In this document: positions 1 through 10,384 of the stretch, in pieces
How the letters are laid out: each line of letters opens with the position of its first letter
Numbering within the stretch: the stretch's first letter is position 1
Notes under the pieces: generated by a model
Told to the model about the DNA's origin: nothing
Databases searched by the model: none
Seen by the model: only the letters and a program-made list of their open reading frames with translations
Origin: Thermoanaerobaculum sp.
GTDB lineage: Bacteria; Acidobacteriota; Thermoanaerobaculia; Thermoanaerobaculales; Thermoanaerobaculaceae
Reading direction: 5' to 3'
Length of the DNA: 55,433 nucleotides
Assembly (NCBI GenBank): GCA_025060245.1
Contig: JANXCP010000003.1
Coordinates: 1 to 55,433, forward strand
Made by a program: the position numbers and the translations under genes

Positions 1-785
1 GAAGGGGGCAGTTCCCACCTGCGCGGCACCACCGGCCGCCGCTGTTGGAAACGTCGCAGAATCCCCTTCGCCACCAAGGCATCGGCCACCGACCGCGAAC
101 AACCAACCGCTTGGAGGACCTCCCCTTCCACCGCCGACCCTCCCCGCCGCTGCACTTCTTCCCAAAGGTCCCGTTGGCGCGGCGGCAGCTTCGGCAAACT
201 CGGACCGCCGGCAGCGATCACCAGCACGTTTACCCAGGCCCCCACCTCCCTTGGCGGTGAGGGCTGAACCAAACGCAACACGCCGCGGGTTTGCAGGGGC
301 GGCACCAGCTCCTTTAGCTCCTGCAGGGAAAAACCAAGATGGGAGAGGGCGGCCACCGTCAAGCGCCGCCGCTCCAGCAGGGCTTGCACCAGGTCCCTAG
401 CTCGGGGAGCTAGCTCGTGCAGCACCTCCAGGGCCCTGGGTCCCAGTTCCAGGCGCGCCGGGGGCAAGCGCAGGAGCTTGGCGGGCAAGGCGCTCTTGGC
501 CACCAGGCCCGGGGGGCAAAAATAGTAGTCGCTAACAAAACGCACGAGCTCCAGCAGGTGGGGGGGAATTAGGGGCTCAGGGTCTAACACCTCCAACACC
601 TCCACCACTCGTTCCGGGGGAAGTGCCGGCTCATCCTCCCAAGCCAACACCAAGCCCACCCGAGGCTTCCCACGAAGGGGGGCCACAACCCTTACTCCTG
701 GCCTCAAGCTGGAGGCCCAAGGGGCAGGAACGCGGTAGGTCAATGCCTCAGGCACACCTAGGGGAAAAACGACGCGGACAAACAC
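1..785 (-). CDS. priA: Primosomal protein N' (PriA helicase), N-terminal part; runs off the window start
   Basis: Reverse-strand translation from a GTG near 785 reads MFVRVVFPLGVPEALTYRVPAPW...GVRVVAPLRGKPRVGLVL..., a PriA 3'-DNA-binding-domain-like N-terminus. Absent from the ORF track, probably because it is partial. Confidence 0.75.
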   Translation of the reverse strand, partial: MFVRVVFPLGVPEALTYRVPAPWASSLRPGVRVVAPLRGKPRVGLVLAWEDEPALPPERVVEVLEVLDPEPLIPPHLLELVRFVSDYYFCPPGLVAKSALPAKLLRLPPARLELGPRALEVLHELAPRARDLVQALLERRRLTVAALSHLGFSLQELKELVPPLQTRGVLRLVQPSPPREVGAWVNVLVIAAGGPSLPKLPPRQRDLWEEVQRRGGSAVEGEVLQAVGCSRSVADALVAKGILRRFQQRRPVVPRRWELPP

Positions 786-810
786 CGCGGGATGATACAC
801 TCGGGCGCGA

Positions 811-1089
811 ATGGCAGACGCCCTCGAGCGGTACCGCGACACCGTCGCCCGGCTGCGCCAGGGACCACACCCCCAAGGGGAGGCTTTTGACCTGTGCCGG
901 GAGGTGCTGGCCGTGGCGCCCCACACTCCCGAGGCCCAACAAGCCCTGCGCTACCTCCTGGAAGGTGCCATGGCCGATGCCCACACCTCCATTGCCGATG
1001 CCCAAGTGATCATGGCGCTGCTCAAGGCCCTGGACCGGGAGCAAGTGCGGTGGGAACAATTGCTGCCGGCGAGGGAAGGGAGGAAGTGA
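811..1089 (+). CDS. Small hypothetical protein (92 aa)
   Basis: ORF ends 1 nt before pepT and is divergent from priA; helical composition; no recognised family. Confidence 0.55.
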   Translation: MADALERYRDTVARLRQGPHPQGEAFDLCREVLAVAPHTPEAQQALRYLLEGAMADAHTSIADAQVIMALLKALDREQVRWEQLLPAREGRK

Positions 1090-1090
1090 T

Positions 1091-2374
1091 ATGGTGCTAG
1101 AGCTGGATGCCCAAGACCGCCACGACCTGTTGCAACGCTTCTTGCGTTACGTGCAGGTGGACACGCAATCGGATGAAAACAGCTCCTCCTTCCCCTCCAC
1201 GGAAAAACAAAAGGAGCTGTCGCGCCTGCTGGTGGAAGAACTCAAGGAGTTGGGGCTGCCCGATGTGGTCATGGACCAGTGGGGCTACGTCTACGCCACC
1301 CTGCCCGGCAACATCCCCGAAGGCCACCCCGCGGCCGGAAAGGTTCCCACCATCGGGCTCATCGCCCACTTGGACACCTACTTCGCCACCCCCGGGACAG
1401 GGGTCAAGCCGCAGGTCATCCACAACTACCCCGGCGGGGACATTTCCCTCCCCGGTGACCCCAGCCAGGTAATTCGCTTCGCCGAGAACCCTAACCTCGC
1501 GCGCTGTGTGGGGCATACCATCATCACCTCCGACGGCACCACCCTCTTGGGGGCTGACGACAAGGCGGGCATCGCCGAGATCATGACCGCCCTGGCGTGG
1601 ATGCAACGGCACCCCGAGTTCCTCCACGGACCGGTGCGGGTGGCCTTTACCCCCGATGAGGAAGTGGGCCGTGGTACGGAACACTTTGACGTAGAGGGGT
1701 TTGGTGCCCGATACGCGTACACCTTGGACGGCTCCGACCTGGGGGAAATTGAGGACGAGACCTTCTGCGCTGATTCGGCGCTGGTGACCGTGGAAGGCTA
1801 CGACGTGCACCCGGGCTACGCCAAGGGAAAGATGACCAACGCCGTGCGCGTGGCTGCCTTCATCGTGCAGAACCTACCTCAGGAGTTTTTGCCCGAAACC
1901 ACCGAGGGGCGCCAACCCTACCTTCACCCCTACGACCTGCGGGGGGATGTGAGCAAGGTGGAGCTGAAGTTCTTGGTCCGTGCCTTCACCGAGGAAGAAC
2001 TGCACCAGCAGGAAGCCACGCTGCAGCGGCTTTTGGAGCAAGCACGTCAGCAGTTCCCTGGGGCCAAGATCACCGTGACGGTCAAGGAGTCCTACCGCAA
2101 CATGGCTTACGCCATTCGCCAGGACCCGCAGGTCCTGGACGTGGCTTTAGAGGCGGTGCGCCGCATGGGCTTGGAGCCGGTGCGTAAGGCCATTCGCGGT
2201 GGAACTGACGGCGCTCGCCTTTCCTTCATGGGGATCCTCACCCCCAACGTGTGGGCCGGCGGGCAAAACTTCCACTCGGTTCAGGAATGGGTCTCCCTGG
2301 AGTGGATGGTCAAGGCCACCGAGTGCACCCTGCATATCTTGAGCCTGTGGGTGGAGCGCGCCACCGGCGCCTAA
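1091..2374 (+). CDS. pepT: Peptidase T (tripeptide aminopeptidase, M20 family)
   Basis: RFLRYVQVDTQSDE..., GLIAHLDTY, LLGADDKAGIAEIM, FTPDEEVGRGTEHFD, GGTDGARLSFMG motifs. Confidence 0.93.
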   Translation: MVLELDAQDRHDLLQRFLRYVQVDTQSDENSSSFPSTEKQKELSRLLVEELKELGLPDVVMDQWGYVYATLPGNIPEGHPAAGKVPTIGLIAHLDTYFATPGTGVKPQVIHNYPGGDISLPGDPSQVIRFAENPNLARCVGHTIITSDGTTLLGADDKAGIAEIMTALAWMQRHPEFLHGPVRVAFTPDEEVGRGTEHFDVEGFGARYAYTLDGSDLGEIEDETFCADSALVTVEGYDVHPGYAKGKMTNAVRVAAFIVQNLPQEFLPETTEGRQPYLHPYDLRGDVSKVELKFLVRAFTEEELHQQEATLQRLLEQARQQFPGAKITVTVKESYRNMAYAIRQDPQVLDVALEAVRRMGLEPVRKAIRGGTDGARLSFMGILTPNVWAGGQNFHSVQEWVSLEWMVKATECTLHILSLWVERATGA

Positions 2375-2557
2375 GGCCTTTCCCGGCAGTGCGTTGGAGT
2401 TGTCTGGGAAAGGGCAGCGCGCAGGGGCGGAGCTGACAACGCCCTCCCGGCCCCATGGGAACTCCCCTCTCCTACGCCGGCGGCCCAAAGGCTCAGGGCT
2501 CGTCAGCGTGGCCTGGCGTTGACCACCACGCCGGGATCGGCAACCGGCACGGGCCAT

Positions 2558-4561
2558 TTAGGCTTTATAGACTTGCAGTTGGCGCAGCTGGCGAATACGA
2601 TCCCGCAGCCGCGCCGCCTCTTCAAACTCCAGCCGCTTCGCTGCGGCCTTCATCTGCTTTTCCAACTCCCCGATCATTTGGTTCAGGGACTTTTCATCCA
2701 AGAACGCTTCTTCGCCAAGTCGCGGGGGCTCGGTGAGGGCGTCGTGGTAATCCAGGTTGGCCATTTGCACCAGGGGGTTGGCAATGTCCTTGATGATGCT
2801 CCTGGGCTCAATGCCGTGGGCACGGTTGTAGGCCTCCTGCACGGAGCGCCGGCGCTGGGTCTCTTCCACCGCCTTGCGGATGGACTGGGTGATCACATCG
2901 GCGTAGAGGATGGCCGTGCCGTTCACGTTTCGCGCTGCTCGACCGATGGTCTGGATCAGGGCGGTATGGGAGCGGAGGTAACCCTCCTTGTCCGCGTCCA
3001 GGATGGCCACCAGCGAGACCTCTGGCAAGTCTAGGCCTTCCCGCAGCAGGTTGATGCCCACCAGCACGTCAAAGACCCCGCGGCGCAAGTCGGCCAAGAT
3101 GGCGGTGCGCTCGAGGGTGTCAATCTCACTGTGCAGGTAACGGGCGCGGATCCCCAACTCCCCCAGGTACTGGGTCAGGTCCTCCGCTAACCGCTTGGTA
3201 AGCGTGGTCACCAGCACCCGTTCCCCTGCCCCCACCCGCTCGCGAATACGCGCGATCACATCGTCCACTTGCCCTTGCGCCGGGCGCACTTCCACCTTGG
3301 GATCCAAAAGACCGGTGGGACGGATGAGCTGTTCCACCACCACCCCGTTGGATACCTCCACTTCCCACTCCCCCGGGGTGGCGGACACGAACAGCACCTG
3401 GTGCAAACGGGCCATGAACTCGTCAAAGGTCAACGGCCGGTTATCCAGTGCCGAAGGCAGCCGGAAGCCAAACTCCACTAAGGTCTCCTTCCGCGAGCGG
3501 TCACCGTGGTACATCCCCCGCACCTGTGGAATGGTGACGTGGGATTCGTCGACGATGAGCAGCCATTCCTTGGGGAAATAGTCCAAAAGCGTCGGTGGGG
3601 GCTCTCCGGGTCGGCGGCGGGTGAGGTGGCGAGAGTAGTTCTCAATCCCTGGACAGTACCCCAGCTCCGCCAGCATGTCCAAGTCAAACAATGTCCGCTG
3701 GGTCAGCCGTTGCGCCTCCAAGAGCTTGCCCGCCGCCTTCAGCTGGGCCACGCGCTCATCCAGTTCCCTCTTGATGTCGGCCACGGCCAGCTGGAGGATC
3801 TCCCGCGTGGTGACGTAGTGGGAGGCAGGGTAAATGGGGAGGCGGTCTTCCACTGTCTCCAACACCACCCCGCGAAGGGGGTCCACGCGGGAAAGGCGTT
3901 CCACCTCTTGCCCCCAAAACTCCACGCGGATGGCGTGGTCCTCGTAAGGAGGGTAAATCTCCAGGACATCGCCCCGAACCCGAAAGGCTCCTGGCACCAG
4001 GTCCAGCTGCGTGCGCTCGTACTGCATCGCCACCAGTTGTCGGAGCACTGCCTCCAAGCCTGGCGTGGTTCCCGGCTCCAGGAGCAGGAGCATTCCGTAG
4101 TAGGCCGCTGGGTCACCCAGGCCGTAGATGCACGAAACCGAGGCCACGATGAGGACATCCCGCCGCTCAAACAGGGACCGGGTGGCCGCCAGCCGCAGGC
4201 GGTCAATCTCTTCGTTGATGGAGGTTTCCTTCTCAATGTAGGTATCCGTCTGCGGAACATACGCTTCGGGCTGATAGTAGTCGTAGTAGGAGACGAAGTA
4301 CTCCACCGCGTTGTCGGGGAAGAAGCTCTTAAACTCCTGGTAGAGTTGCGCCGCCAAGGTCTTGTTGTGCGACAGGACCAGGGTGGGACGCCCCAGCGCC
4401 TCAATCACCTTGGCCATGGTGAAGGTTTTCCCCGAGCCGGTCACGCCCAGCAGCGTCTGGGCAAACAGCCCCTGGCGAAACCCCTCCACGAGTTTGGCAA
4501 TGGCCTGGGCCTGGTCGCCGGCTGGGGAAAAGGGGGCTTTTAAGTGAAAGGTGCGGCTCAT
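2558..4561 (-). CDS. uvrB: Excinuclease ABC subunit B
   Basis: [67 protein letters not shown]-terminal UVR motif. Confidence 0.98.
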   Translation of the reverse strand: MSRTFHLKAPFSPAGDQAQAIAKLVEGFRQGLFAQTLLGVTGSGKTFTMAKVIEALGRPTLVLSHNKTLAAQLYQEFKSFFPDNAVEYFVSYYDYYQPEAYVPQTDTYIEKETSINEEIDRLRLAATRSLFERRDVLIVASVSCIYGLGDPAAYYGMLLLLEPGTTPGLEAVLRQLVAMQYERTQLDLVPGAFRVRGDVLEIYPPYEDHAIRVEFWGQEVERLSRVDPLRGVVLETVEDRLPIYPASHYVTTREILQLAVADIKRELDERVAQLKAAGKLLEAQRLTQRTLFDLDMLAELGYCPGIENYSRHLTRRRPGEPPPTLLDYFPKEWLLIVDESHVTIPQVRGMYHGDRSRKETLVEFGFRLPSALDNRPLTFDEFMARLHQVLFVSATPGEWEVEVSNGVVVEQLIRPTGLLDPKVEVRPAQGQVDDVIARIRERVGAGERVLVTTLTKRLAEDLTQYLGELGIRARYLHSEIDTLERTAILADLRRGVFDVLVGINLLREGLDLPEVSLVAILDADKEGYLRSHTALIQTIGRAARNVNGTAILYADVITQSIRKAVEETQRRRSVQEAYNRAHGIEPRSIIKDIANPLVQMANLDYHDALTEPPRLGEEAFLDEKSLNQMIGELEKQMKAAAKRLEFEEAARLRDRIRQLRQLQVYKA

Positions 4562-4926
4562 GGCCCAGGATGTGGGCAGACCTGCTGCCCCACCACCATC
4601 AGACGGTTCAACTCATCCTCCGTCAGCCGCCCGTCGGCCAAGATCAAGCGCGCTTCCCGCAACCATAGACCGCGCGTTTGGGTGCTCAACAGTCCCGCCT
4701 CGTGCCGCAGCTCCGCACAGCGAAGGGCCGCCTCCATTCGTGCCAACGCGGGAGGTCCCAAGGCGCGAGCCTGGGCTCGCAGCTGTTCCATGGTCCGCTC
4801 CCAGGCCCTTGCCTCCAGCTCGCGACCGCGACCTGCCAGCCAAAACAGGCTTGACAGCAGGACCAAAAGCAAGCCCAGCCCGAGCAACCGCCAGGCCCAT
4901 AAGGTTCCGCCGCCCCCGCGCCTCAC
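4558..4926 (-). CDS. Small hypothetical protein with one N-terminal TM helix
   Basis: GTG start at 4926 proposed ([32 protein letters not shown]...); the longer ORF-track start would overlap the PBP1A gene. Stop overlaps the uvrB start (ATGA). Confidence 0.55.
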   Translation of the reverse strand: MRRGGGGTLWAWRLLGLGLLLVLLSSLFWLAGRGRELEARAWERTMEQLRAQARALGPPALARMEAALRCAELRHEAGLLSTQTRGLWLREARLILADGRLTEDELNRLMVVGQQVCPHPGP

Positions 4927-4978
4927 GTTCTCCCCACCATCTTGACAGTCTAGCGAGTTTAGGGGGAAGCTCCCCGGG

Positions 4979-7372
4979 ATGGGTGGGAAGCTCCTGCGGT
5001 GGTTCGCCGTTGGCCTTTTGGCAGGCATCATCCTGGGTAGCTTGGCCGCGGTGGTTCTCGCCAGTTTCATTGACCTCCCGGCGGTGGAGGCCTTGACCAC
5101 CTACCAACCACCGGCGGCCACCGTGGTGAAAGCCCGGGATGGCTCGGTGATTGGCAGTTTTGCGGCAGAAAAAAGGCTTCCCGTGTCGTTTGAGCAAATC
5201 CCCAAAGTGTTTCGCGATGCCGTGCTCGCGGTGGAAGACGCCAACTTTTACCGCCACCCGGGAGTGGACCCTTCGGGGGTAGCCCGTGCGTTCCTGCGCA
5301 ACGTCCTTTCCTTAAGCAAGGCCCAAGGGGGATCAACCATTACGCAACAGCTGGCGCGAAACGTGGGGATTGTGAGCAGGGAAAAAAAGCTGATCCGGAA
5401 GCTGAAGGAAATCCTCCTGGCCATTGAAATTGAGCAAAAGTTCTCCAAGGATCAAATCTTCACCCTTTACGCCAACCAAGTGAACTTTGGTCACGGGGTT
5501 TACGGTGTCGAGGCGGCAGCACGGTTTTACTTCGGCAAGTCCGCCTCGGCCTTAACCCTTGCCGAAGCGGCCCTTTTGGCTGGGTTGCCACAACGCCCGG
5601 CTGATCTCTCTCCCCTGGACCACCCCCAGCGCGCCCTGCGGCGGCGCAACCACGTCCTGCAGCGCATGCTGGAGGAGGGGATGATTGATCGCCCCACCTA
5701 CGAGAAAGCCATTGCCGAACCCCTGGGCGCGAGCCCTCATTTTGATCGGGAAACCTCGGCGGCCTACTTCCTGGAGGAGGTCCGCCGCCTCCTGGAAAGT
5801 AGCTTGGGTACGGAATTGCTCTTGGAAGGCGGGCTCACCGCCGAGACCACCCTGGATCCCGCCCTGCAGCAGCTGGCCGAAGAGTCCTTGCGGGAGGGGT
5901 TGGTGGAACTGCAAAAACGCCTTGGTTGGCCAGGGGCGCTGCGCAATGTAAAAGAGGAGGGAATCGTCAACCTGGCCACGTTCCGCCACCCCAGCTGGCC
6001 GTACCTCCGTTGGCGGACGGGGGAGCTGGCCTATGCCCTGGTGCTGGAGGTCTCAAGCGAGCACGCGAAGCTGCTCATTGGCAACCGCCAGGCGCGTTTG
6101 GAGCTGGCGGAAGCACGCTGGACCAAGCGCTCCAGTTTGTTTTCCCTGGTCAAGCCGGGCGACCTGGTCCTGGTGCGGCTCAAGGAGGTTCCGGCGCCGC
6201 CAGGGACCGTCACCGTCTCGCTGGAAGCTGAACCGAAAGTGGAGGGCGCCCTGGTGGTTTTGGACAACCGCACCGGGGCCATTTTGGCCTTGGTTGGCGG
6301 GTTTGATTTCAACCGATCGCAGTTTGATCGGGCCATACAAGCCAAGCGACAGGTGGGTTCCGCCTTCAAGCCTATGGTCTACGCCGCCGCGTATGAGGCC
6401 GGCTACTCGCCTGCGGATACCATCTTTGACGCCCCTGTCTTGCTACCAGACGAGCAGGGGCTCCCCACCTACTGCCCTCTCAACTATTACCGCAAGTACT
6501 ACGGCATGGTGACGCTGCGCTTCGCCGTGGAACACTCCCTCAACGCCTCGGCCGTCAAACTGCAGCAAATGGTCAGCGGGGAGCGGGTCATTGACTTGGC
6601 CCGTCGCTTGGGGGTGCGCGAGGAGCTTCGCCCCTACCCCTCCATGGCCCTAGGCTCTTTTGAGCTTCCTGTGGTAACCACGGCGGCGGCCTATGCCGCC
6701 TTCGCCAATGGCGGGATGGCCGTGGAACCCTATTTTTTGCTCCGCGTCCGTGATAGCCAGGGCAAAACGCTCCTGGAGCAGCGTCCCCAGGTGCGGCAAG
6801 CCCTCAGTCAGCAGGTGGCGTACATGATGACCCATACCCTCACCGGCGTGGTGCAACGGGGCACCGCCGCCAAGGCAGCCTCCCTGCCGGGACACCTGGC
6901 GGGGAAAACCGGCACCACCGATGCCTATACCGATGCCTGGTTCATCGGCTATTCGCCGCGCATCACCTGTGCCGTGTGGGTGGGGAGGGATAAAAAAGAG
7001 CCCATTGGTCGGCGGATGACCGGTGCTGAGGCGGCGTTGCCCACCTGGATCCGCTTCATGCAGGCCTACCTGCAGCGACTGCCGGAAGCCATTCGCAGCG
7101 AGGACTTTCCCCTCCCCCCCTCGGGGGTAACCCTCATCCCCGTGGACCCACGGACCGGCCTGCGGGCTACCCCCGATTGCGGAGATAACGTCATCCTAGA
7201 GGCGGTTCCCGAGGACAAGCTGCCACCGGCGTGCTCGGCCCAAGCCCATCGGATCGCCGAGCTTCCCTGGGAACAGCAGTTGCGGTATTACACCTTCAAG
7301 CCCGGTGAGCCACTGACCACGCCGGAGGCCATCGCCGTTGCTGCCGCCAAGGCAAGCGAAAAGGATCAATGA
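4979..7372 (+). CDS. Penicillin-binding protein 1A (bifunctional transglycosylase/transpeptidase)
   Basis: GT51 EDANFYRHPGVDPSGVARA, GGSTITQQLARN; transpeptidase SAFKPMVY, SLN, KTGTTDAYTDAWFIGY. Confidence 0.96.
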   Translation: MGGKLLRWFAVGLLAGIILGSLAAVVLASFIDLPAVEALTTYQPPAATVVKARDGSVIGSFAAEKRLPVSFEQIPKVFRDAVLAVEDANFYRHPGVDPSGVARAFLRNVLSLSKAQGGSTITQQLARNVGIVSREKKLIRKLKEILLAIEIEQKFSKDQIFTLYANQVNFGHGVYGVEAAARFYFGKSASALTLAEAALLAGLPQRPADLSPLDHPQRALRRRNHVLQRMLEEGMIDRPTYEKAIAEPLGASPHFDRETSAAYFLEEVRRLLESSLGTELLLEGGLTAETTLDPALQQLAEESLREGLVELQKRLGWPGALRNVKEEGIVNLATFRHPSWPYLRWRTGELAYALVLEVSSEHAKLLIGNRQARLELAEARWTKRSSLFSLVKPGDLVLVRLKEVPAPPGTVTVSLEAEPKVEGALVVLDNRTGAILALVGGFDFNRSQFDRAIQAKRQVGSAFKPMVYAAAYEAGYSPADTIFDAPVLLPDEQGLPTYCPLNYYRKYYGMVTLRFAVEHSLNASAVKLQQMVSGERVIDLARRLGVREELRPYPSMALGSFELPVVTTAAAYAAFANGGMAVEPYFLLRVRDSQGKTLLEQRPQVRQALSQQVAYMMTHTLTGVVQRGTAAKAASLPGHLAGKTGTTDAYTDAWFIGYSPRITCAVWVGRDKKEPIGRRMTGAEAALPTWIRFMQAYLQRLPEAIRSEDFPLPPSGVTLIPVDPRTGLRATPDCGDNVILEAVPEDKLPPACSAQAHRIAELPWEQQLRYYTFKPGEPLTTPEAIAVAAAKASEKDQ

Positions 7373-7375
7373 GCT

Positions 7376-8005
7376 ATGACGCAGGATCAAGGAACCCGGG
7401 AGCGACTTCTTGGGGCGGCATGGCGCCTGGAGCTGTTTACCCTGGGCTGGAACATTGCCGAGGGGGTCGTTGCCGTCCTCGCCGCCATCGCCGCCAAGAG
7501 CCCTGTGCTTCTCGGCTTTGGCGTGGATAGCTTCGTGGAGAGCACCTCCGCCCTGGTTCTGCTCTGGCGCCTCGGCCGGGAGCGGCGAGGGCTTGGGGTG
7601 GAGCCAGTGGAAGCGGTGGACCGAAAGGCAGAGAAGTTGGTGGCTTTGAGCCTGCTCCTGTTGGCTGGGTACGTGGCCTGGGAAGCGGTGCGGGCACTGC
7701 GGGGTGGGGAAATCCCTCAGCCCAGCGTGGTGGGCATTGCCCTCACCTCCCTGTCCCTGGTGGTGATGGTGCTCTTGGCTCGGGCCAAGCGGCGGCTGGC
7801 AAAGCAGTTGGGAAGTGGGGCTCTGGCCGCCGATGCGGTGCAGACCACCGCTTGCTGGTGGCTTTCTTCCATCACCTTGGCAGGTTTGGCACTGAACGCC
7901 ACTTTTGGGTGGTGGTGGGCCGACCCTTTGGCAGCCCTAGGAGTGTGCGTGTACCTGGTTCGGGAAGCCTGGGAACACGCCCGGGGCGAGCAGGAGAAGG
8001 ATTGA
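7376..8005 (+). CDS. Cation-diffusion-facilitator-like membrane protein
   Basis: Multiple TM helices; GFGVDSFVESTSALVLLWR and ALAADAVQTTACWWLSS resemble CDF TM2/TM5 motifs. Confidence 0.65.
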   Translation: MTQDQGTRERLLGAAWRLELFTLGWNIAEGVVAVLAAIAAKSPVLLGFGVDSFVESTSALVLLWRLGRERRGLGVEPVEAVDRKAEKLVALSLLLLAGYVAWEAVRALRGGEIPQPSVVGIALTSLSLVVMVLLARAKRRLAKQLGSGALAADAVQTTACWWLSSITLAGLALNATFGWWWADPLAALGVCVYLVREAWEHARGEQEKD

Positions 8006-8023
8006 ACCAGGGGGGATTTTTGG

Positions 8024-8056
8024 GTGAGCCTGGCAACCTCACGGAAAGCTTTTTCC
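8024..8056 (+). terminator. Candidate terminator/hairpin cluster in a convergent intergenic region
   Basis: GTGAG-N9-CTCAC followed by GGAAAGCTTTTTCC and a T-rich stretch, between convergent CDSs. Confidence 0.3.
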
Positions 8057-8243
8057 CTTTTCACCGTTGCCTGATGAATGGCTTGCCCAGGGCAGAATCT
8101 TCCCAGGTCTGGGAGGGCAAGGTGAGGGAACAGGGCAGAGGAGCAAATCCGCCCTGGTAACCGGCACAGAGCCAAGAAATGGTCCTCAAGGATGCAAAGA
8201 TAAGGGGCCCAGTCAACGAGAAAGGTTGGGAAGCGGGCTACGT

Positions 8244-8684
8244 TTAGTTGGGAATGGAGCGCAGCTCGCGGAGAAACTCGTCCGCCTCCAAGAAACCGGC
8301 GATGCGGTGGACTTCCCGCCCTTGGCCGTCCAAAAACACCAAGGTTGGATAGGTGGTAATGGCAAAAGCATCAGCGGTGCTTTTCCCCTCCGCCTCGGCG
8401 TTAAGGCGCACCGCCACGAACCGCTCTCGCAAGGTGGTAGACACCGATGGGTCAGCCAGGGTGGTGGACTCTAGGCGCTGGCACCAACGACACCAATCGG
8501 TATAAAAGTCCACCATCACCAATTTGCGCTCCTTTTGCGCCTTGTCCATGGCGGAAGCCAAATCCGCCTCCCAGGGAATGGCCGCCGCGGGCCGTGCTCC
8601 CCCCCGGGGGCCCATGATCAAGCTCAAACCCACCACCACGCCGAACACCATAGCCAACAAAGCTCCCGTACGCACCTTCATCAC
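8244..8684 (-). CDS. Exported thioredoxin-family protein (WCRWC active site)
   Basis: N-terminal hydrophobic segment; LVMVDFYTDWCRWCQRLE, TTYPTLVFLDGQG. Confidence 0.85.
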   Translation of the reverse strand: MMKVRTGALLAMVFGVVVGLSLIMGPRGGARPAAAIPWEADLASAMDKAQKERKLVMVDFYTDWCRWCQRLESTTLADPSVSTTLRERFVAVRLNAEAEGKSTADAFAITTYPTLVFLDGQGREVHRIAGFLEADEFLRELRSIPN

Positions 8685-8794
8685 AACCCCCGCGCCCTTC
8701 TATGCCTGTACCCTCCCCTTGGTAACAGCGTGAAGCGGTAGCCCTCCGCTTCGCCGGCCTTCTTGGCGCTCCCGAGGTGGTCTCAGACGGACCT

Positions 8795-9256
8795 CTAGTC
8801 CACTTTAATCACGGGCCCGTGGCGCTCTAAAGGGGAGGTGAGGCATACCTCGGTGGCCGAGCGCACAAAACCCGGGACCTTGTGCAGTCGCGAAAGCAAG
8901 AGCTCTTGCAGGTGCACCGTGTCGCGAGCACGAACCTTCACCACCAAGTCGTACTCGCCCGTAATGAGGTGGACCTCCTCCACCTCCGGGATCCCTGCCA
9001 ACTCGCGCACGATCTTGTCCAACCCGGCCGCCAAGTCCACCCGGACATGGACCAACGCCGTCACCGTATAACCCAAAGCCTGCGGGTCCACCCGCACTTC
9101 AAAGCCCTTCACCACCCCCGCCGCCCGCATCTTGCCCAGGCGCTCGTGCACCGTTGCCGGTGCCACTCCGTACCGCTCGGCAATGGCGGACAGCGGCATG
9201 CGGCCGTTTTCCTGTAAGGCCGCTAAGATCTTTCGGTCAAGGGCGTCCAATTTCAT
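8795..9256 (-). CDS. Lrp/AsnC family transcriptional regulator
   Basis: LDALDRKILAALQENGRMPLSAIAERYGVAPATVHERLGKM plus RAM domain (ITGEYDLVVKVRARD). Confidence 0.93.
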   Translation of the reverse strand: MKLDALDRKILAALQENGRMPLSAIAERYGVAPATVHERLGKMRAAGVVKGFEVRVDPQALGYTVTALVHVRVDLAAGLDKIVRELAGIPEVEEVHLITGEYDLVVKVRARDTVHLQELLLSRLHKVPGFVRSATEVCLTSPLERHGPVIKVD

Positions 9257-9279
9257 AGGGCCATTCTAGCGGATGGTAA

Positions 9280-9295
9280 TGTGTCTTTTTTCACA
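9280..9295. promoter_or_regulatory. Candidate Lrp/AsnC-type operator
   Basis: TGTG-TCTTTTTT-CACA inverted repeat in the 71-bp divergent region between the Lrp/AsnC gene and hom. Confidence 0.3.
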
Positions 9296-9327
9296 AGGTA
9301 TGGCATAATGGCGGCGGAGGACCGTTT

Positions 9328-10374
9328 ATGCAGCTCAAACTAGCGTTAATTGGATTTGGCGTCGTCGGGCAAGGAGTGGCCAAGATCTTGGGCGATCGGG
9401 GCGAGTTTTTCCGCTCCCGTTACGGCGCAGACTTGGTGATTACCGCCGTCACCGATGTGAAAAAAGGCGCCGTGGCCGACCCTAAAGGCCTCAACCCCAA
9501 GGCGCTCCTGGATCACCTTGAGCAGCATGGTGACCTCACCACCTTTCCCGCCCCTGAGCGGGGTTGGGACGCCCTCACCACCATTCAGAGGGCGGAAGCC
9601 GACGTGGTGGTGGAGGTTTCCTGGACCGATGTGAAAACCGGGGGAGCCGCGTTGGGCCACTTGAGAGAGGCCTTTGCCTGCGGCAAACATGTGGTCACCA
9701 CCAACAAGGGGCCCATGGTGGTGGCACCCTGGGAGATGCTTGAGGCGGCAGGGCGGGCCGGCGTGGAGTTTCGCTTTGAGGGGACCGTCATGTCCGGTAC
9801 GCCGGTCATCTCCACCGCGTGGAGGGGGCTGCGCGGCTGTGAGATCACCGGGTTTTCGGGAGTCCTCAACGGAACCACCAACTTCATGTTGACCCGCATG
9901 GAGGAAGGCCTCACCTATGAGCAAGCCCTGGCCGAAGCCCAACGTTTGGGCTACGCCGAAGCAGACCCCTCGGGAGACGTTCTGGGTTGGGATGCCGCGG
10001 GGAAAGTGGTGATTTTGACCAACACGGTTTTGCGCTGTCCCCTCAAGCTGGAAGAGGTGCAGCTGGCTACGGGCATCACGGAAATCACCCCCGCGCAGGT
10101 GGAGGAGGCCAAACGTGCAGGCCAGCGGTGGAAACTGGTGGCCCAGGCTGCGGTGGAGGACGGCCAAGTACGGGCCAGCGTTTTGGCCAAGCGCATTCCC
10201 CTGGCCGATCCCTTGGCCGGCGTGATGGGCCCCACCAACGCGGTCACCTTTCACACGGACCTCTTGGGTCCAGTGACCATTGTGGGTGCCGGTGCGGGGC
10301 AAAAGGAAACTGCCTTTGCGGTGATTTCCGATCTGTTGGACATTCACTCGGCGCTGGTGGCGCGCCAACGCTAA
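9328..10374 (+). CDS. hom: Homoserine dehydrogenase (no ACT domain)
   Basis: ALIGFGVVGQGVAKIL, GKHVVTTNKGPMV, FEGTVMSGTPVI, GVLNGTTNFMLTRMEEG, YAEADPSGDVLGWDAAGKVVILTN. Confidence 0.9.
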   Translation: MQLKLALIGFGVVGQGVAKILGDRGEFFRSRYGADLVITAVTDVKKGAVADPKGLNPKALLDHLEQHGDLTTFPAPERGWDALTTIQRAEADVVVEVSWTDVKTGGAALGHLREAFACGKHVVTTNKGPMVVAPWEMLEAAGRAGVEFRFEGTVMSGTPVISTAWRGLRGCEITGFSGVLNGTTNFMLTRMEEGLTYEQALAEAQRLGYAEADPSGDVLGWDAAGKVVILTNTVLRCPLKLEEVQLATGITEITPAQVEEAKRAGQRWKLVAQAAVEDGQVRASVLAKRIPLADPLAGVMGPTNAVTFHTDLLGPVTIVGAGAGQKETAFAVISDLLDIHSALVARQR

Positions 10375-10384
10375 GGAGGCCTTT

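Noticed and set aside
3506-4543. 345-aa plus-strand ORF opposite uvrB
   Set aside because: Shadow ORF antisense to an unambiguous uvrB; no domain signal.
8006-8243. Possible c-di-GMP-I or cobalamin riboswitch (GGTTGCC / GGCAAGCC fragments)
   Set aside because: Core signatures such as ACGCAAAGC are absent and the region lies between convergent gene ends, not upstream of a CDS.
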